From the NCBI GenBank assembly GCA_002334985.1, contig DDBY01000132.1, forward strand, positions 1 to 19,744: DNA of 19,744 bases, given 5' to 3'. The DNA is from Micavibrio sp. UBA2020. Its GTDB lineage: Bacteria > Pseudomonadota > Alphaproteobacteria > Micavibrionales > UBA2020. The notes under the pieces are model-generated. The model was not told where the DNA came from. It searched no databases and saw nothing but the letters and a program-made list of their open reading frames with translations. Every line of letters begins with the position of its first letter. Positions within the stretch are counted from its first letter, which is position 1. This document shows, one piece after another, positions 1 through 6,759 of this stretch. The translations under genes were made by a program, and so were the position numbers.

Positions 1-695
1 GCATAGGCAATCGTCGGGTCTTCGGCGCGCAAATCGCGGGCGCGCAGCATGAAGGCTTTGTGCAGCCCCATACGCACGGGGTTGTCCTTTTTACGCTCCC
101 GCCGCGCACGGGTGATTTTGCGCACGGCCTTCTGACGACCGCCTTCCAGAACTTTCTCGCCGAAACCCAGCTTGACAGCGGCGCGCATGGCGGCGGCGAG
201 GAAGGCTTTTTGCAACCCCTTCACTTTCACATCCACCAGCGGCGTTGCGAGGATAGCCCCGTCAAACCCCTCCGGATGGTTTTTGAGCGTATGCAGCGCG
301 ACCTGCCCGCCCATGGAATGGGTGCTGAGAAATACGGGCTTGTCCGCCGCCGGTTTCACCACCTGCGTACGGAATTGCCAAAGGTCGGCAATATGGTCGT
401 CGAGGATGGCGGGCTTTTTGGGCGCATCGGGCTTGAGCCCCGCCGCTTTCACTTTTTCAGAGCCGCCATGCCCCGCCCAGTCCATCATGTAAACCTGATA
501 ACCACGGTCGAGATATGCGTGAATGGTTTCGAAATAGGATTCAATGAAATCGGCATATCCCGTCGTCATCACGACGGTGCCTTTGACGGCGCCTTCGGGC
601 GTCGCATGGCCAAAGCGTATCGTCTTACCCTGACGGTTGGTAAAAGATGCTTCCTGCCATGTGTCTGGTTCGAAAAATCTGGCCAGATACTCCAT
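1..695 (-). CDS. Alpha/beta hydrolase, lysophospholipase/serine aminopeptidase-like (3' end outside window)
   Basis: The reading frame is open from ATG 695 to the left edge (231 complete codons), so the C-terminus is missing. Seen: an early hydrolase strand with oxyanion-side TTGYADF near residue 44, DWAGHGGS near residue 72, and a nucleophile elbow STHSMGGQ with the likely catalytic Ser at about 127. This order fits the Hydrolase_4 (PldB/YqiA-like) alpha/beta hydrolases that cleave acyl esters of lipids or small molecules. The elbow has Thr where most relatives have Gly (GHSMGG). The catalytic Asp/His lie beyond the window edge or cannot be placed. The start was chosen because the protein begins just before the first conserved strand and a purine-rich GAGGGAAGAG lies upstream. 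No signal peptide is evident, so it is probably cytoplasmic. The substrate is unknown. Confidence 0.82.
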   Translation of the reverse strand, partial: MEYLARFFEPDTWQEASFTNRQGKTIRFGHATPEGAVKGTVVMTTGYADFIESYFETIHAYLDRGYQVYMMDWAGHGGSEKVKAAGLKPDAPKKPAILDDHIADLWQFRTQVVKPAADKPVFLSTHSMGGQVALHTLKNHPEGFDGAILATPLVDVKVKGLQKAFLAAAMRAAVKLGFGEKVLEGGRQKAVRKITRARRERKKDNPVRMGLHKAFMLRARDLRAEDPTIAY

Positions 696-745
696 GCTCG
701 GCTGTCTCTTCCCTCGGAAAACTGCGGCGTTGAAGATGTACCAAG

Positions 746-774
746 AGTATAGCGGGAAATGGCGGGATTACTAC
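746..774 (-). promoter_or_regulatory. Candidate promoter of the alpha/beta hydrolase
   Basis: On the minus strand there is a TATACT hexamer (746-751), a good -10 match, about 50 bases upstream of the hydrolase ATG. The hexamer 17 bp further upstream (769-774, GTAGTA) is a poor -35. It sits in the 212-bp gap between the pnt terminator and the hydrolase, where a new promoter is needed. This rests on pattern matching only. Confidence 0.25.
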
Positions 775-854
775 CCACTAAAACCCTGCCGCAGCGGTTC
801 AGGCATCACCCGTTTTGCGCTGCAACAGAAGGGGTTTGGTGTTGCGGCGCACAC

Positions 855-891
855 AAAAAAAACGGCGGCATCCGCAGATACCGCCGTTTTT
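855..891 (-). terminator. Rho-independent terminator of the pnt operon
   Basis: Read on the minus strand just after the pntB stop there is a perfect stem CGGCGG/CCGCCG, extended by A:T pairs, with a 12-nt loop (869-880), followed by a run of eight T (complement of A 855-862). It ends transcription of pntAA-pntAB-pntB before the hydrolase gene. The A/T flanks on both sides could also allow weak termination in the plus direction. Confidence 0.9.
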
Positions 892-907
892 GTTGATTGC
901 ATTATGG

Positions 908-2305
908 TTAGTGTTCCATGGCGCGGATGATACCTTCGCACATCGCCTTGGCATCGCCGAGCAGCATCATGGTGTTGTCGTAGAAGAACAGCTCGTTATC
1001 AATCCCCGCATAGCCGGAGCCGAGGGAGCGTTTGACGAACAAAACCGTCCCCGCCGATTCAACATCGAGAATCGGCATACCGTAAATCGGCGAAGCCGGG
1101 TCTTTTTTCGCAGCAGGGTTGGTGATGTCGTTCGCGCCGATAACAAAGGCGACATCGGTCTGGCTGAAATCGCGGTTAATCTCTTCCAGCTCCAGCACGT
1201 CTTCGTAGGGTACGTTCGCTTCGGCCAGCAGTACGTTCATGTGACCGGGCATACGCCCCGCGACGGGGTGGATGGCGTAGCGCACCTTGACGCCCTCTTT
1301 TTTCAGCTGGTCGGCCATTTCACGCAGCGCGTGCTGCGCCTGCGCCACCGCCATGCCGTAGCCCGGCACGATAATAACGCTGGAGGCGTTTTTCATGATA
1401 AAGGCCGCATCTTCGGCGGAGCCGATTTTGACCGGTTTGTCGCTGGCCGTTGAGGCTGCGGCCGCCCCGCCTGCCTCGCCGCCAAATCCGCCCAAAATGA
1501 CGTTGAAGAAAGAGCGGTTCATGCCCTTGCACATGATATAGCTGAGGATGGCACCCGAAGCGCCCACCAGCGCGCCCACGATAATCAGCAGGTTGTTTTG
1601 CAGCGTAAAGCCGATACCCGCAGCCGCCCAGCCGGAATAGCTGTTAAGCATGGAAACAATCACCGGCATATCCGCCCCGCCAATCGGGATAATCATCAGG
1701 ACGCCGAGCAGGAAGGACAAAAACACAATCGCCCAGAACACCAGCGGCGATTCAGTAACGCACAAAAGAACCAGCAAGAGCAGCAGTACACAGCCCAGTG
1801 CCGCGTTCAGCATGTGCTGGCCTTTGAATACCACGGGTTTGCCCGTGACAATGCCCTGCAGTTTGCCAAAAGCGATGATGGAGCCGGTAAAGGTAATCGC
1901 ACCGATGGCAACGCCCAGCGCCATTTCAATCAGGCTGCCGATGTGAATCTCGCCGCGCGTGCCGATGTTATAGGCTTCGGGGTTGTGAAAAGCCGCGGCC
2001 GCAATAAAAACCGCCGCCAGACCCACAAGGCTGTGAAACGCCGCAACCAGCTGCGGCAAGGCTGTCATTTCGATTTTTTTGGCAATCAGCGCGCCGATAC
2101 CGCCGCCGACCGCCACGCCCAGAATAATCGTGCCGTAGGACGAAACCCCGGGCAGCATCAGCGTGGTCACAACCGCAAGCGCCATACCGGCGATGCCGAA
2201 CATCAGCCCGCCCTTGGCCGTATTCGGCCCCGAAAGACCGCGCAGCGCCATGATGCAGCAAACAGAAGAAACCAGATAGGCCAGAAGAGATAAAGTCATC
2301 GCCAT
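908..2305 (-). CDS. pntB: NAD(P) transhydrogenase subunit beta
   Basis: 465-aa beta subunit of the proton-translocating Re/Si-specific NAD(P) transhydrogenase, which reduces NADP+ with NADH using the proton motive force in the inner membrane. The N-terminal ~260 residues are a series of hydrophobic helices (domain II proton channel). The C-terminal ~190 residues are the NADP(H)-binding domain III. Seen there: the Rossmann glycine motif GYGMAVAQAQ, then AGRMPGHMNVLLAEANV, GANDITNPAA and KRSLGSGYAGIDNELF, all hallmarks of the family. Length is normal (E. coli about 462). The ATG lies 3 bp after the pntAB stop, with AAGGGG upstream as ribosome binding site. It is the last gene of a three-gene operon, followed by a strong terminator. 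Confidence 0.97.
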   Translation of the reverse strand: MAMTLSLLAYLVSSVCCIMALRGLSGPNTAKGGLMFGIAGMALAVVTTLMLPGVSSYGTIILGVAVGGGIGALIAKKIEMTALPQLVAAFHSLVGLAAVFIAAAAFHNPEAYNIGTRGEIHIGSLIEMALGVAIGAITFTGSIIAFGKLQGIVTGKPVVFKGQHMLNAALGCVLLLLLVLLCVTESPLVFWAIVFLSFLLGVLMIIPIGGADMPVIVSMLNSYSGWAAAGIGFTLQNNLLIIVGALVGASGAILSYIMCKGMNRSFFNVILGGFGGEAGGAAAASTASDKPVKIGSAEDAAFIMKNASSVIIVPGYGMAVAQAQHALREMADQLKKEGVKVRYAIHPVAGRMPGHMNVLLAEANVPYEDVLELEEINRDFSQTDVAFVIGANDITNPAAKKDPASPIYGMPILDVESAGTVLFVKRSLGSGYAGIDNELFFYDNTMMLLGDAKAMCEGIIRAMEH

Positions 2306-2308
2306 GGA

Positions 2309-2725
2309 TTAGGCCCCTTGTTTCTTTTTCTTGGAGAACATTTGCAGCATGCGGTGCGTCACGATAAACCCGCCGAAGATATTGACGGAGGCCAGCACCA
2401 CGGCCAGAAAGCCGAGCAGTTTGGAAAAGTTCCAGTCTTCCGGCCCCGCCGCAATCAGCGCGCCCACGATAATCACCGACGAAATAGCGTTGGTGACCGC
2501 CATCAGGGGGGAGTGCAGCGCCGGCGTCACACGCCAGACGACGTAATAACCGACAAAGCAGGCGAGGACGAAAACCGTCAACCCGACCACAAAAAACGGC
2601 ATGCCGGCCGCTTCGGGCGCGGCGTACTGGCTGATGCTGAGCGCAAGGTCCTGCGCCTGCTGCGAAAGCTGGCTGGCGCCCGTTGCAACGCCTGCGGCCT
2701 GTTCGGCAAGTTTATGTGAGTCCAT
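2309..2725 (-). CDS. pntAB: NAD(P) transhydrogenase subunit alpha part 2 (membrane segment)
   Basis: 138-aa protein matching the membrane-spanning C-terminal part of the alpha subunit, encoded separately from the NAD-binding part as in Rhodospirillum rubrum and many alphaproteobacteria (in E. coli the two are fused in PntA). After a ~35-residue soluble Ala/Gln-rich N-terminus there are about three to four hydrophobic helices, including [20 protein letters not shown] and a final one ending in [11 protein letters not shown], followed by a Lys-rich tail (KKKKQGA). GGGAGAG precedes the ATG. It lies 36 bp downstream of pntAA and 3 bp upstream of pntB, so it is operonic. It completes the proton channel with PntB. 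Confidence 0.95.
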   Translation of the reverse strand: MDSHKLAEQAAGVATGASQLSQQAQDLALSISQYAAPEAAGMPFFVVGLTVFVLACFVGYYVVWRVTPALHSPLMAVTNAISSVIIVGALIAAGPEDWNFSKLLGFLAVVLASVNIFGGFIVTHRMLQMFSKKKKQGA

Positions 2726-2761
2726 GTTTTCTCTCCCGTATGGGGGTTAACCTTGTTGGTA

Positions 2762-3889
2762 TCAGCCCTGCAGCTGCGAATGCACAATCTGCCCGCCGTC
2801 GGTGACCATCGACGCTTTTACGATGTCGTCTTCGCGGTTCAGCTTCAGCGCCTTGGTTTCTTTATCGACCAGCGGCGTCAGGAAATTGAGCAGGTTGCGC
2901 GCATAAAGCGCGGAGGCATCAACCGCAATGCGGCTCGGCAGGTTCAGATGGCCGACGATGGTAACGCCGTTCACATCCACAATCTCCCCCGCTTTCGACA
3001 GCGCGCAGTTACCGCCTTGCTCAACCGCAAGGTCAACGATGACGGCGCCGGGTTTCATGCTGCGCACCATTTCTTCGCTCACCAGTTTCGGCGCGGGGCG
3101 GCCGGGGATAAGCGCCGTCGTGATAACCACGTCCTGCTTTTTAATCGTTTCGGCAATCAGTTCGGCTTGCTGGCGTTTGTAATCGTCGCTCATTTCCTTG
3201 GCATAGCCGCCGGAGGTTTCTGCCGCTTTGGTTTCTTCGTTTTCGACCATCACAAAAGACGCGCCAAGGCTCTGCACCTGCTCTTTCGCGGCGGGGCGCA
3301 CGTCGGTGGCGGATACGGTTGCACCCAAACGGCGCGCGGTTGCAATCGCCTGAAGACCGGCAACACCAGCGCCCATCACAAATACTTTCGCCGGGGGGAC
3401 AGTGCCTGCCGCTGTCATCATCATGGGGAAAGCACGGCCAAAGGCGGCAGCGGCTTCCAGCACCGCGCGGTAGCCCGCAAGGTTGGCCTGCGACGACAAA
3501 ACGTCCATGGTCTGCGCGCGCGTGATGCGCGGCACGAATTCCATCGCAAAGGCGGTCACGCCCTGCGCGGCCAGCGCCTTCAGCGTGTCTTTTTCCTGGT
3601 AAGGCGCCAGCTGCGCCAGCAAGAGCGCCCCGCTTTTCATCGTGGCGATTTCCGCAGCGGCCGGATGGCGCACACGCAAGACAACATCGGCGTCTTTGTA
3701 AACATCGCTGCCATCGGCAATTTTTGCGCCGGCCTGCGCGAACATATCGTCCGTCACGGCGGCCGTCAGCCCCGCGCCGCGCTCCACACTGACATCAAAG
3801 CCAAGCGCGATGAGTTTGCGCACAGTTTCAGGCGAGGCGGCGACGCGTTTTTCGGCGGCGACGGTTTCTTTGCCGATGGCGAGTTTCAT
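2762..3889 (-). CDS. pntAA: NAD(P) transhydrogenase subunit alpha part 1 (NAD-binding)
   Basis: 375-aa soluble domain I of the transhydrogenase, which binds NAD(H) and passes hydride to NADP+ on PntB. It resembles alanine dehydrogenase. Seen: N-terminus MKLAIGKET, typical of the family; the RITRAQTMDVLSSQANLAGY loop at 121-140; the dinucleotide fold GAGVAGLQA at 173-181; and DVRP at 196-199. Length matches stand-alone PntAA proteins. ATG 3889 is preferred over an in-frame GTG at 3994. The 35 residues in between are Arg-rich and lack homology to the family, while GGGGGGA lies 7 nt before the ATG. First gene of the operon pntAA-pntAB-pntB. Confidence 0.96.
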   Translation of the reverse strand: MKLAIGKETVAAEKRVAASPETVRKLIALGFDVSVERGAGLTAAVTDDMFAQAGAKIADGSDVYKDADVVLRVRHPAAAEIATMKSGALLLAQLAPYQEKDTLKALAAQGVTAFAMEFVPRITRAQTMDVLSSQANLAGYRAVLEAAAAFGRAFPMMMTAAGTVPPAKVFVMGAGVAGLQAIATARRLGATVSATDVRPAAKEQVQSLGASFVMVENEETKAAETSGGYAKEMSDDYKRQQAELIAETIKKQDVVITTALIPGRPAPKLVSEEMVRSMKPGAVIVDLAVEQGGNCALSKAGEIVDVNGVTIVGHLNLPSRIAVDASALYARNLLNFLTPLVDKETKALKLNREDDIVKASMVTDGGQIVHSQLQG

Positions 3890-4152
3890 AGAGCAGTCCC
3901 CCCAGATGCGCGGCGCGGCGCCGCAACGGAATTTCGCAAGAACAAGGCGGCGCCTGTGCCGAAGATGGCCGCCGCGGCGCAAGGCCGCGGGCACGGCTTC
4001 GGTGAATCGCCGAAGAGGTTTCCAGCATGCCGCAAAACCTTGGCAAACTCAACCGCGCGGGGGCATTTTCGGCTGGATTTTACACGGTAAATCAGTATGT
4101 TAGAAACAGTTTGCCCCGTCTATGACAAAAGGGTGGCAGATGCCTATTTGTT
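3890..4152. promoter_or_regulatory. Divergent control region between pntAA and the HEIGH metallopeptidase gene
   Basis: This 263-bp region separates two divergently transcribed genes. Its right part (about 4030-4150) is relatively AT-rich. Plus strand: TTTACA (4079-4084), 16 bp, TAGAAA (4101-4106) is a plausible promoter about 47 bases before ATG 4153. Minus strand: TAAAAT (4077-4082), with a weak TTCTAA 17 bp upstream, would be the pnt promoter and would give a leader of about 180 nt. The two candidates overlap by four bases. A short imperfect palindrome, GATTTTACACGGTAAATC (4076-4093), covers both and could be an operator. The left part is GC-rich with several palindromes and no convincing gene. 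All assignments are inferred from consensus only. Confidence 0.35.
3997..4015 (-). other. Hairpin in the pntAA leader
   Basis: An 8-bp stem (one G:T-type pair) with a 3-nt loop, formed by CTTCGGTG and CGCCGAAG, lies about 108 bases upstream of the pntAA start. A second possible stem, CCGCGG/CCGCGG (3972-3977 with 3985-3990), lies immediately beside it. Together they would make a structured 5' untranslated region if transcription starts near 4070. No T-tract follows, so this is not an ordinary terminator. No known riboswitch class was recognised. Confidence 0.35.
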
Positions 4153-5244
4153 ATGTATAATAAACCCTCTTTCAATCTGCAAAGCCTGACCGGAAAGTTT
4201 TTTTTGAAAACCGCCAACGACAATTTCGATTTCAGCGCTGCCGCTGCGGAAATCCGCGCGGATTTCCCGCATCTGGCGGGCAAGCTGTATTTTGTCGATA
4301 GCTTCAAAAAAGAATATATTCGCGGCCACGCGACGGCCGACGCCAGTTTCGACAGCCTGATGCAGAACAACCCCTCGCTGCGCGTATCGCTGAACAACCA
4401 GATTGAAAAATACGGCGCACAAAAAAACTCCATGGTCTTCAAAGGGCCGCAGAGCGATTATTTCATCGTGCTTTACACCGGCGCGGATGCCATCGCGCTT
4501 TTGGGTGCGGGCGCCAGCCAGAAACAAGCGCTGAGTTTTGTTATCGACCATGAAATCGGCCATATCGTCACACAATACGGCCAGCCGGGTAAACTCAGCC
4601 GCACCCTGCACGAATGCACGGCAGATGCCTATGCCGCGCTCCGCCAGTTGCAGCGTTTCGGCAGCGCGGGCATGGAAAACATCGAAGGGCTGCGCCTGCG
4701 CCGCGCGCAGCGGCTGATTTCACTGCACGGCGCGCGCCATGCGGAACATTTCACCAGTTTTGTTCTGGACAAAATCATCGAACTTGCGCCGAAACTGCCG
4801 CTGTCTGCCATGACCGCGCAGCAAACGGCGGAGGTTGCGGCGCGCATCGCCATCGCCTATGCGCCCAATGACCAAATCGTGAAAAACGTGCAGGATGCCT
4901 TCACGCCGTTTCAGGACGCACTTGCCCGCAAGACAGGCGACGACACCCCCTACCGCATGCTGGCGCAGGTTGTGCTTGAAACACATAGCTGGGAAATCTT
5001 CAAATGGGGGGCACCCGTTCTGCGCGGCTATCTGCGCGCCGCACTGGGCGACATGCAAAATGGCGATACCTTCATCGAAGTTAACAAAACGCCGCTGGAA
5101 GGTCCCGGCTGGCAGCGCGTGGCCAATGAACTGGCGCAGCGCGAATTTGCGTTCAACCGCGAACAGATTCTTTTCGGTCTCGACCTGCCTGAAAAATCAT
5201 CTGCCGCGCGCGCGGCCGTGCGCCCTCTTAAACGGGCGCCTTGA
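4153..5244 (+). CDS. Hypothetical protein, putative HExxH zinc metallopeptidase
   Basis: The family was not recognised. The 363-aa protein has no signal peptide or membrane segment, so it is probably cytoplasmic. Seen: DHEIGHIV with HEIGH at 133-137, then HECTADAYA at 153-161. HEIGH followed by ExxADxxA is the arrangement of gluzincin zinc peptidases (M48-like and the small minigluzincins), with His133 and His137 as zinc ligands, Glu134 catalytic and Glu154 as likely third ligand. The spacing to Glu154 (17 residues) is much shorter than in true M48. Flanking regions are helical by composition and unfamiliar. ATG 4153 is the only good start; its ribosome binding site is weak (AGGGTGG lies about 17 nt upstream). 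The 3' end overlaps the convergent ABC1 kinase gene by 17 bp. It could instead be an inactive domain. Substrate unknown. Confidence 0.8.
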   Translation: MYNKPSFNLQSLTGKFFLKTANDNFDFSAAAAEIRADFPHLAGKLYFVDSFKKEYIRGHATADASFDSLMQNNPSLRVSLNNQIEKYGAQKNSMVFKGPQSDYFIVLYTGADAIALLGAGASQKQALSFVIDHEIGHIVTQYGQPGKLSRTLHECTADAYAALRQLQRFGSAGMENIEGLRLRRAQRLISLHGARHAEHFTSFVLDKIIELAPKLPLSAMTAQQTAEVAARIAIAYAPNDQIVKNVQDAFTPFQDALARKTGDDTPYRMLAQVVLETHSWEIFKWGAPVLRGYLRAALGDMQNGDTFIEVNKTPLEGPGWQRVANELAQREFAFNREQILFGLDLPEKSSAARAAVRPLKRAP

Positions 5245-6682
5245 GGTCGAAGGCGGAGAGCATTTCTGCCTGACGTTTTTCCAGTTTGGCCACGTTGAAA
5301 TCGGCAACCAGTTCATGAAACAGGTTGTGCCAGTTAATTTCCGCCTTCAAATGCAGAAATACAGAGCCAAGCCCCAGCGCCGCGCGGTCCATAAACACAA
5401 ATTCACGCGGCACACGCACGCCGCCGATGCGTTTCAGTTCACGGTGAACTTTTGATGCGACATCACGGCCATAAACGCCTTTTTCTACAACGCCGATGGG
5501 GCGCACGCGGTCATCCAGCACGGGGCCATAGAGAAAGCCCGCCCACATATTAAGAACATCGATGGTTTCCTGCGTCAGGCCGGAAAAGCCCCAGCATTCG
5601 TAAGCGGCCACTGCCATATCGCGGTCTTCGCGCTGCAGCGCGTGGTAAAGCGTGATAACCCCCTCGACAAAGCGCGGCGGAAAAATGCGCACACAGCCAA
5701 AATCGAGCAAGTTGATGCTCTGGTCTTTTTGCACCGTGTAATTGCCCAGATGCGGGTCGCCATGGATAGTGCCGTAAAAATACAGCGGTACATACCATGT
5801 ACGGAACAGGTTATAGGCGATGCGGTTGCGTACATCCGCCTTGGCATCGACGAAATCGAGGATGGATTTACCCTCCAGCCACGTCGTTGTTATCAGGCGG
5901 GCGGAGGAAAGTTCCGGCACCACTGTGGGCACATGCACGCCCGGCTCGTCTTTCAGCATACGCGCATAAAGCGCGGCGTGGCGCGCCTCCAGCGCATAAT
6001 CCAGCTCTTCATGCAGACGCGCGGCGATTTCTTTTTGAATGTCGTCTGTCACCACGGACTGGTCGTATTTTTCAAACACGCCCATGACGAGTTTTAGCTG
6101 GCCGAGGTCGGCCTCGACCGCCGCGGCCATGTCGGGGTATTGCAGTTTGCAGGCCACCGTGCGCCCGTCATGCGTTTCGGCGCGGTGTACCTGACCAAGA
6201 GATGCCGCGGCCGCCGCATCTTTTTCGAAGCTCTTGAATTTGGATTCCCAATCACGGCCCAGTTCCGCCGCCATGCGCCGGCGCACGAACAGCCAGCCCA
6301 TCGGCGGCGCCTGCGATTGCAATTTTTGCAGCTCCGCCGCGTATTCTTTGGGCAGGGCGTTCGGAATGGTCGCCAAAAGCTGCGCGACTTTCAGCAGCGG
6401 GCCTTTGAGGTTGCCAAGGCTTTCCATCAGCTGCTTCGCGTGCTGCGGCTTGTCGATATCAAGGCCGAGGTATTTCTGCCCCGCCAGCCGCGCCGCCAGC
6501 CCCGTCATGGTTGTGGAGACGCGGGCATAGCGCTTGATGCGCCCGCCGACAGTGCTTTTTTCGCTATCTTTGGCGGCAGGGGCGTCTGTTTTGCCCTTCG
6601 CCGGAGCAGGCTTGCGCGCGCGCGGTTTTTTACCGCCCGTGGATTTGCCTGATGGATTTTTGCCGCCTTGTTCTTTACCCAT
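5228..6682 (-). CDS. ABC1/UbiB (AarF/COQ8-type) atypical kinase family protein
   Basis: 484 aa. ABC1-family proteins are atypical kinases/ATPases that support ubiquinone biosynthesis at the membrane. Seen: a Lys/Pro/Ala-rich tail over ~45 residues, then LKVAQLL at 97-103 (place of the KxGQ motif, here KVAQ), the Ala-rich loop AAAAASLGQ at 156-164, the ATP-site Lys179 in VACKLQYP, EELDY near 225, HGDPHLGN at 308-315 and DFG at 327-329. All main catalytic elements are present. The two C-terminal transmembrane helices of E. coli UbiB are not seen; the C-terminus is polar. COQ9, another ubiquinone protein, lies about 7 kb away. A 77-bp gap follows the upstream M3 gene and the ribosome binding site is weak, so it may depend on read-through. 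It could also be a paralogue not devoted to ubiquinone. Confidence 0.9.
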   Translation of the reverse strand: MGKEQGGKNPSGKSTGGKKPRARKPAPAKGKTDAPAAKDSEKSTVGGRIKRYARVSTTMTGLAARLAGQKYLGLDIDKPQHAKQLMESLGNLKGPLLKVAQLLATIPNALPKEYAAELQKLQSQAPPMGWLFVRRRMAAELGRDWESKFKSFEKDAAAAASLGQVHRAETHDGRTVACKLQYPDMAAAVEADLGQLKLVMGVFEKYDQSVVTDDIQKEIAARLHEELDYALEARHAALYARMLKDEPGVHVPTVVPELSSARLITTTWLEGKSILDFVDAKADVRNRIAYNLFRTWYVPLYFYGTIHGDPHLGNYTVQKDQSINLLDFGCVRIFPPRFVEGVITLYHALQREDRDMAVAAYECWGFSGLTQETIDVLNMWAGFLYGPVLDDRVRPIGVVEKGVYGRDVASKVHRELKRIGGVRVPREFVFMDRAALGLGSVFLHLKAEINWHNLFHELVADFNVAKLEKRQAEMLSAFDLKAPV

Positions 6683-6759
6683 GCTGCAAAGATGATAGCG
6701 CAGAGAAAAAAAGTCGAGAGGATTCTGTAATCGCCGCGGCGTAAAAGGGCTTTTCCGGC

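Noticed and set aside
3890..3994. 35-residue GTG-initiated extension of PntAA
   Set aside because: It is Arg-rich, unlike any PntAA N-terminus, while MKLAIGKE at 3889 is the standard start and has a GGGGGGA ribosome binding site.
2753..4090. 445-codon open frame on the plus strand opposite pntAA
   Set aside because: It is antisense to a clearly conserved pntAA and its translation is low-complexity Arg/His/Gly-rich with no family signature.
4144..4611. 155-codon open frame on the minus strand opposite the HEIGH gene
   Set aside because: The plus-strand frame carries a coherent zinc-site motif and runs the full length. The minus frame is short with no recognisable feature.
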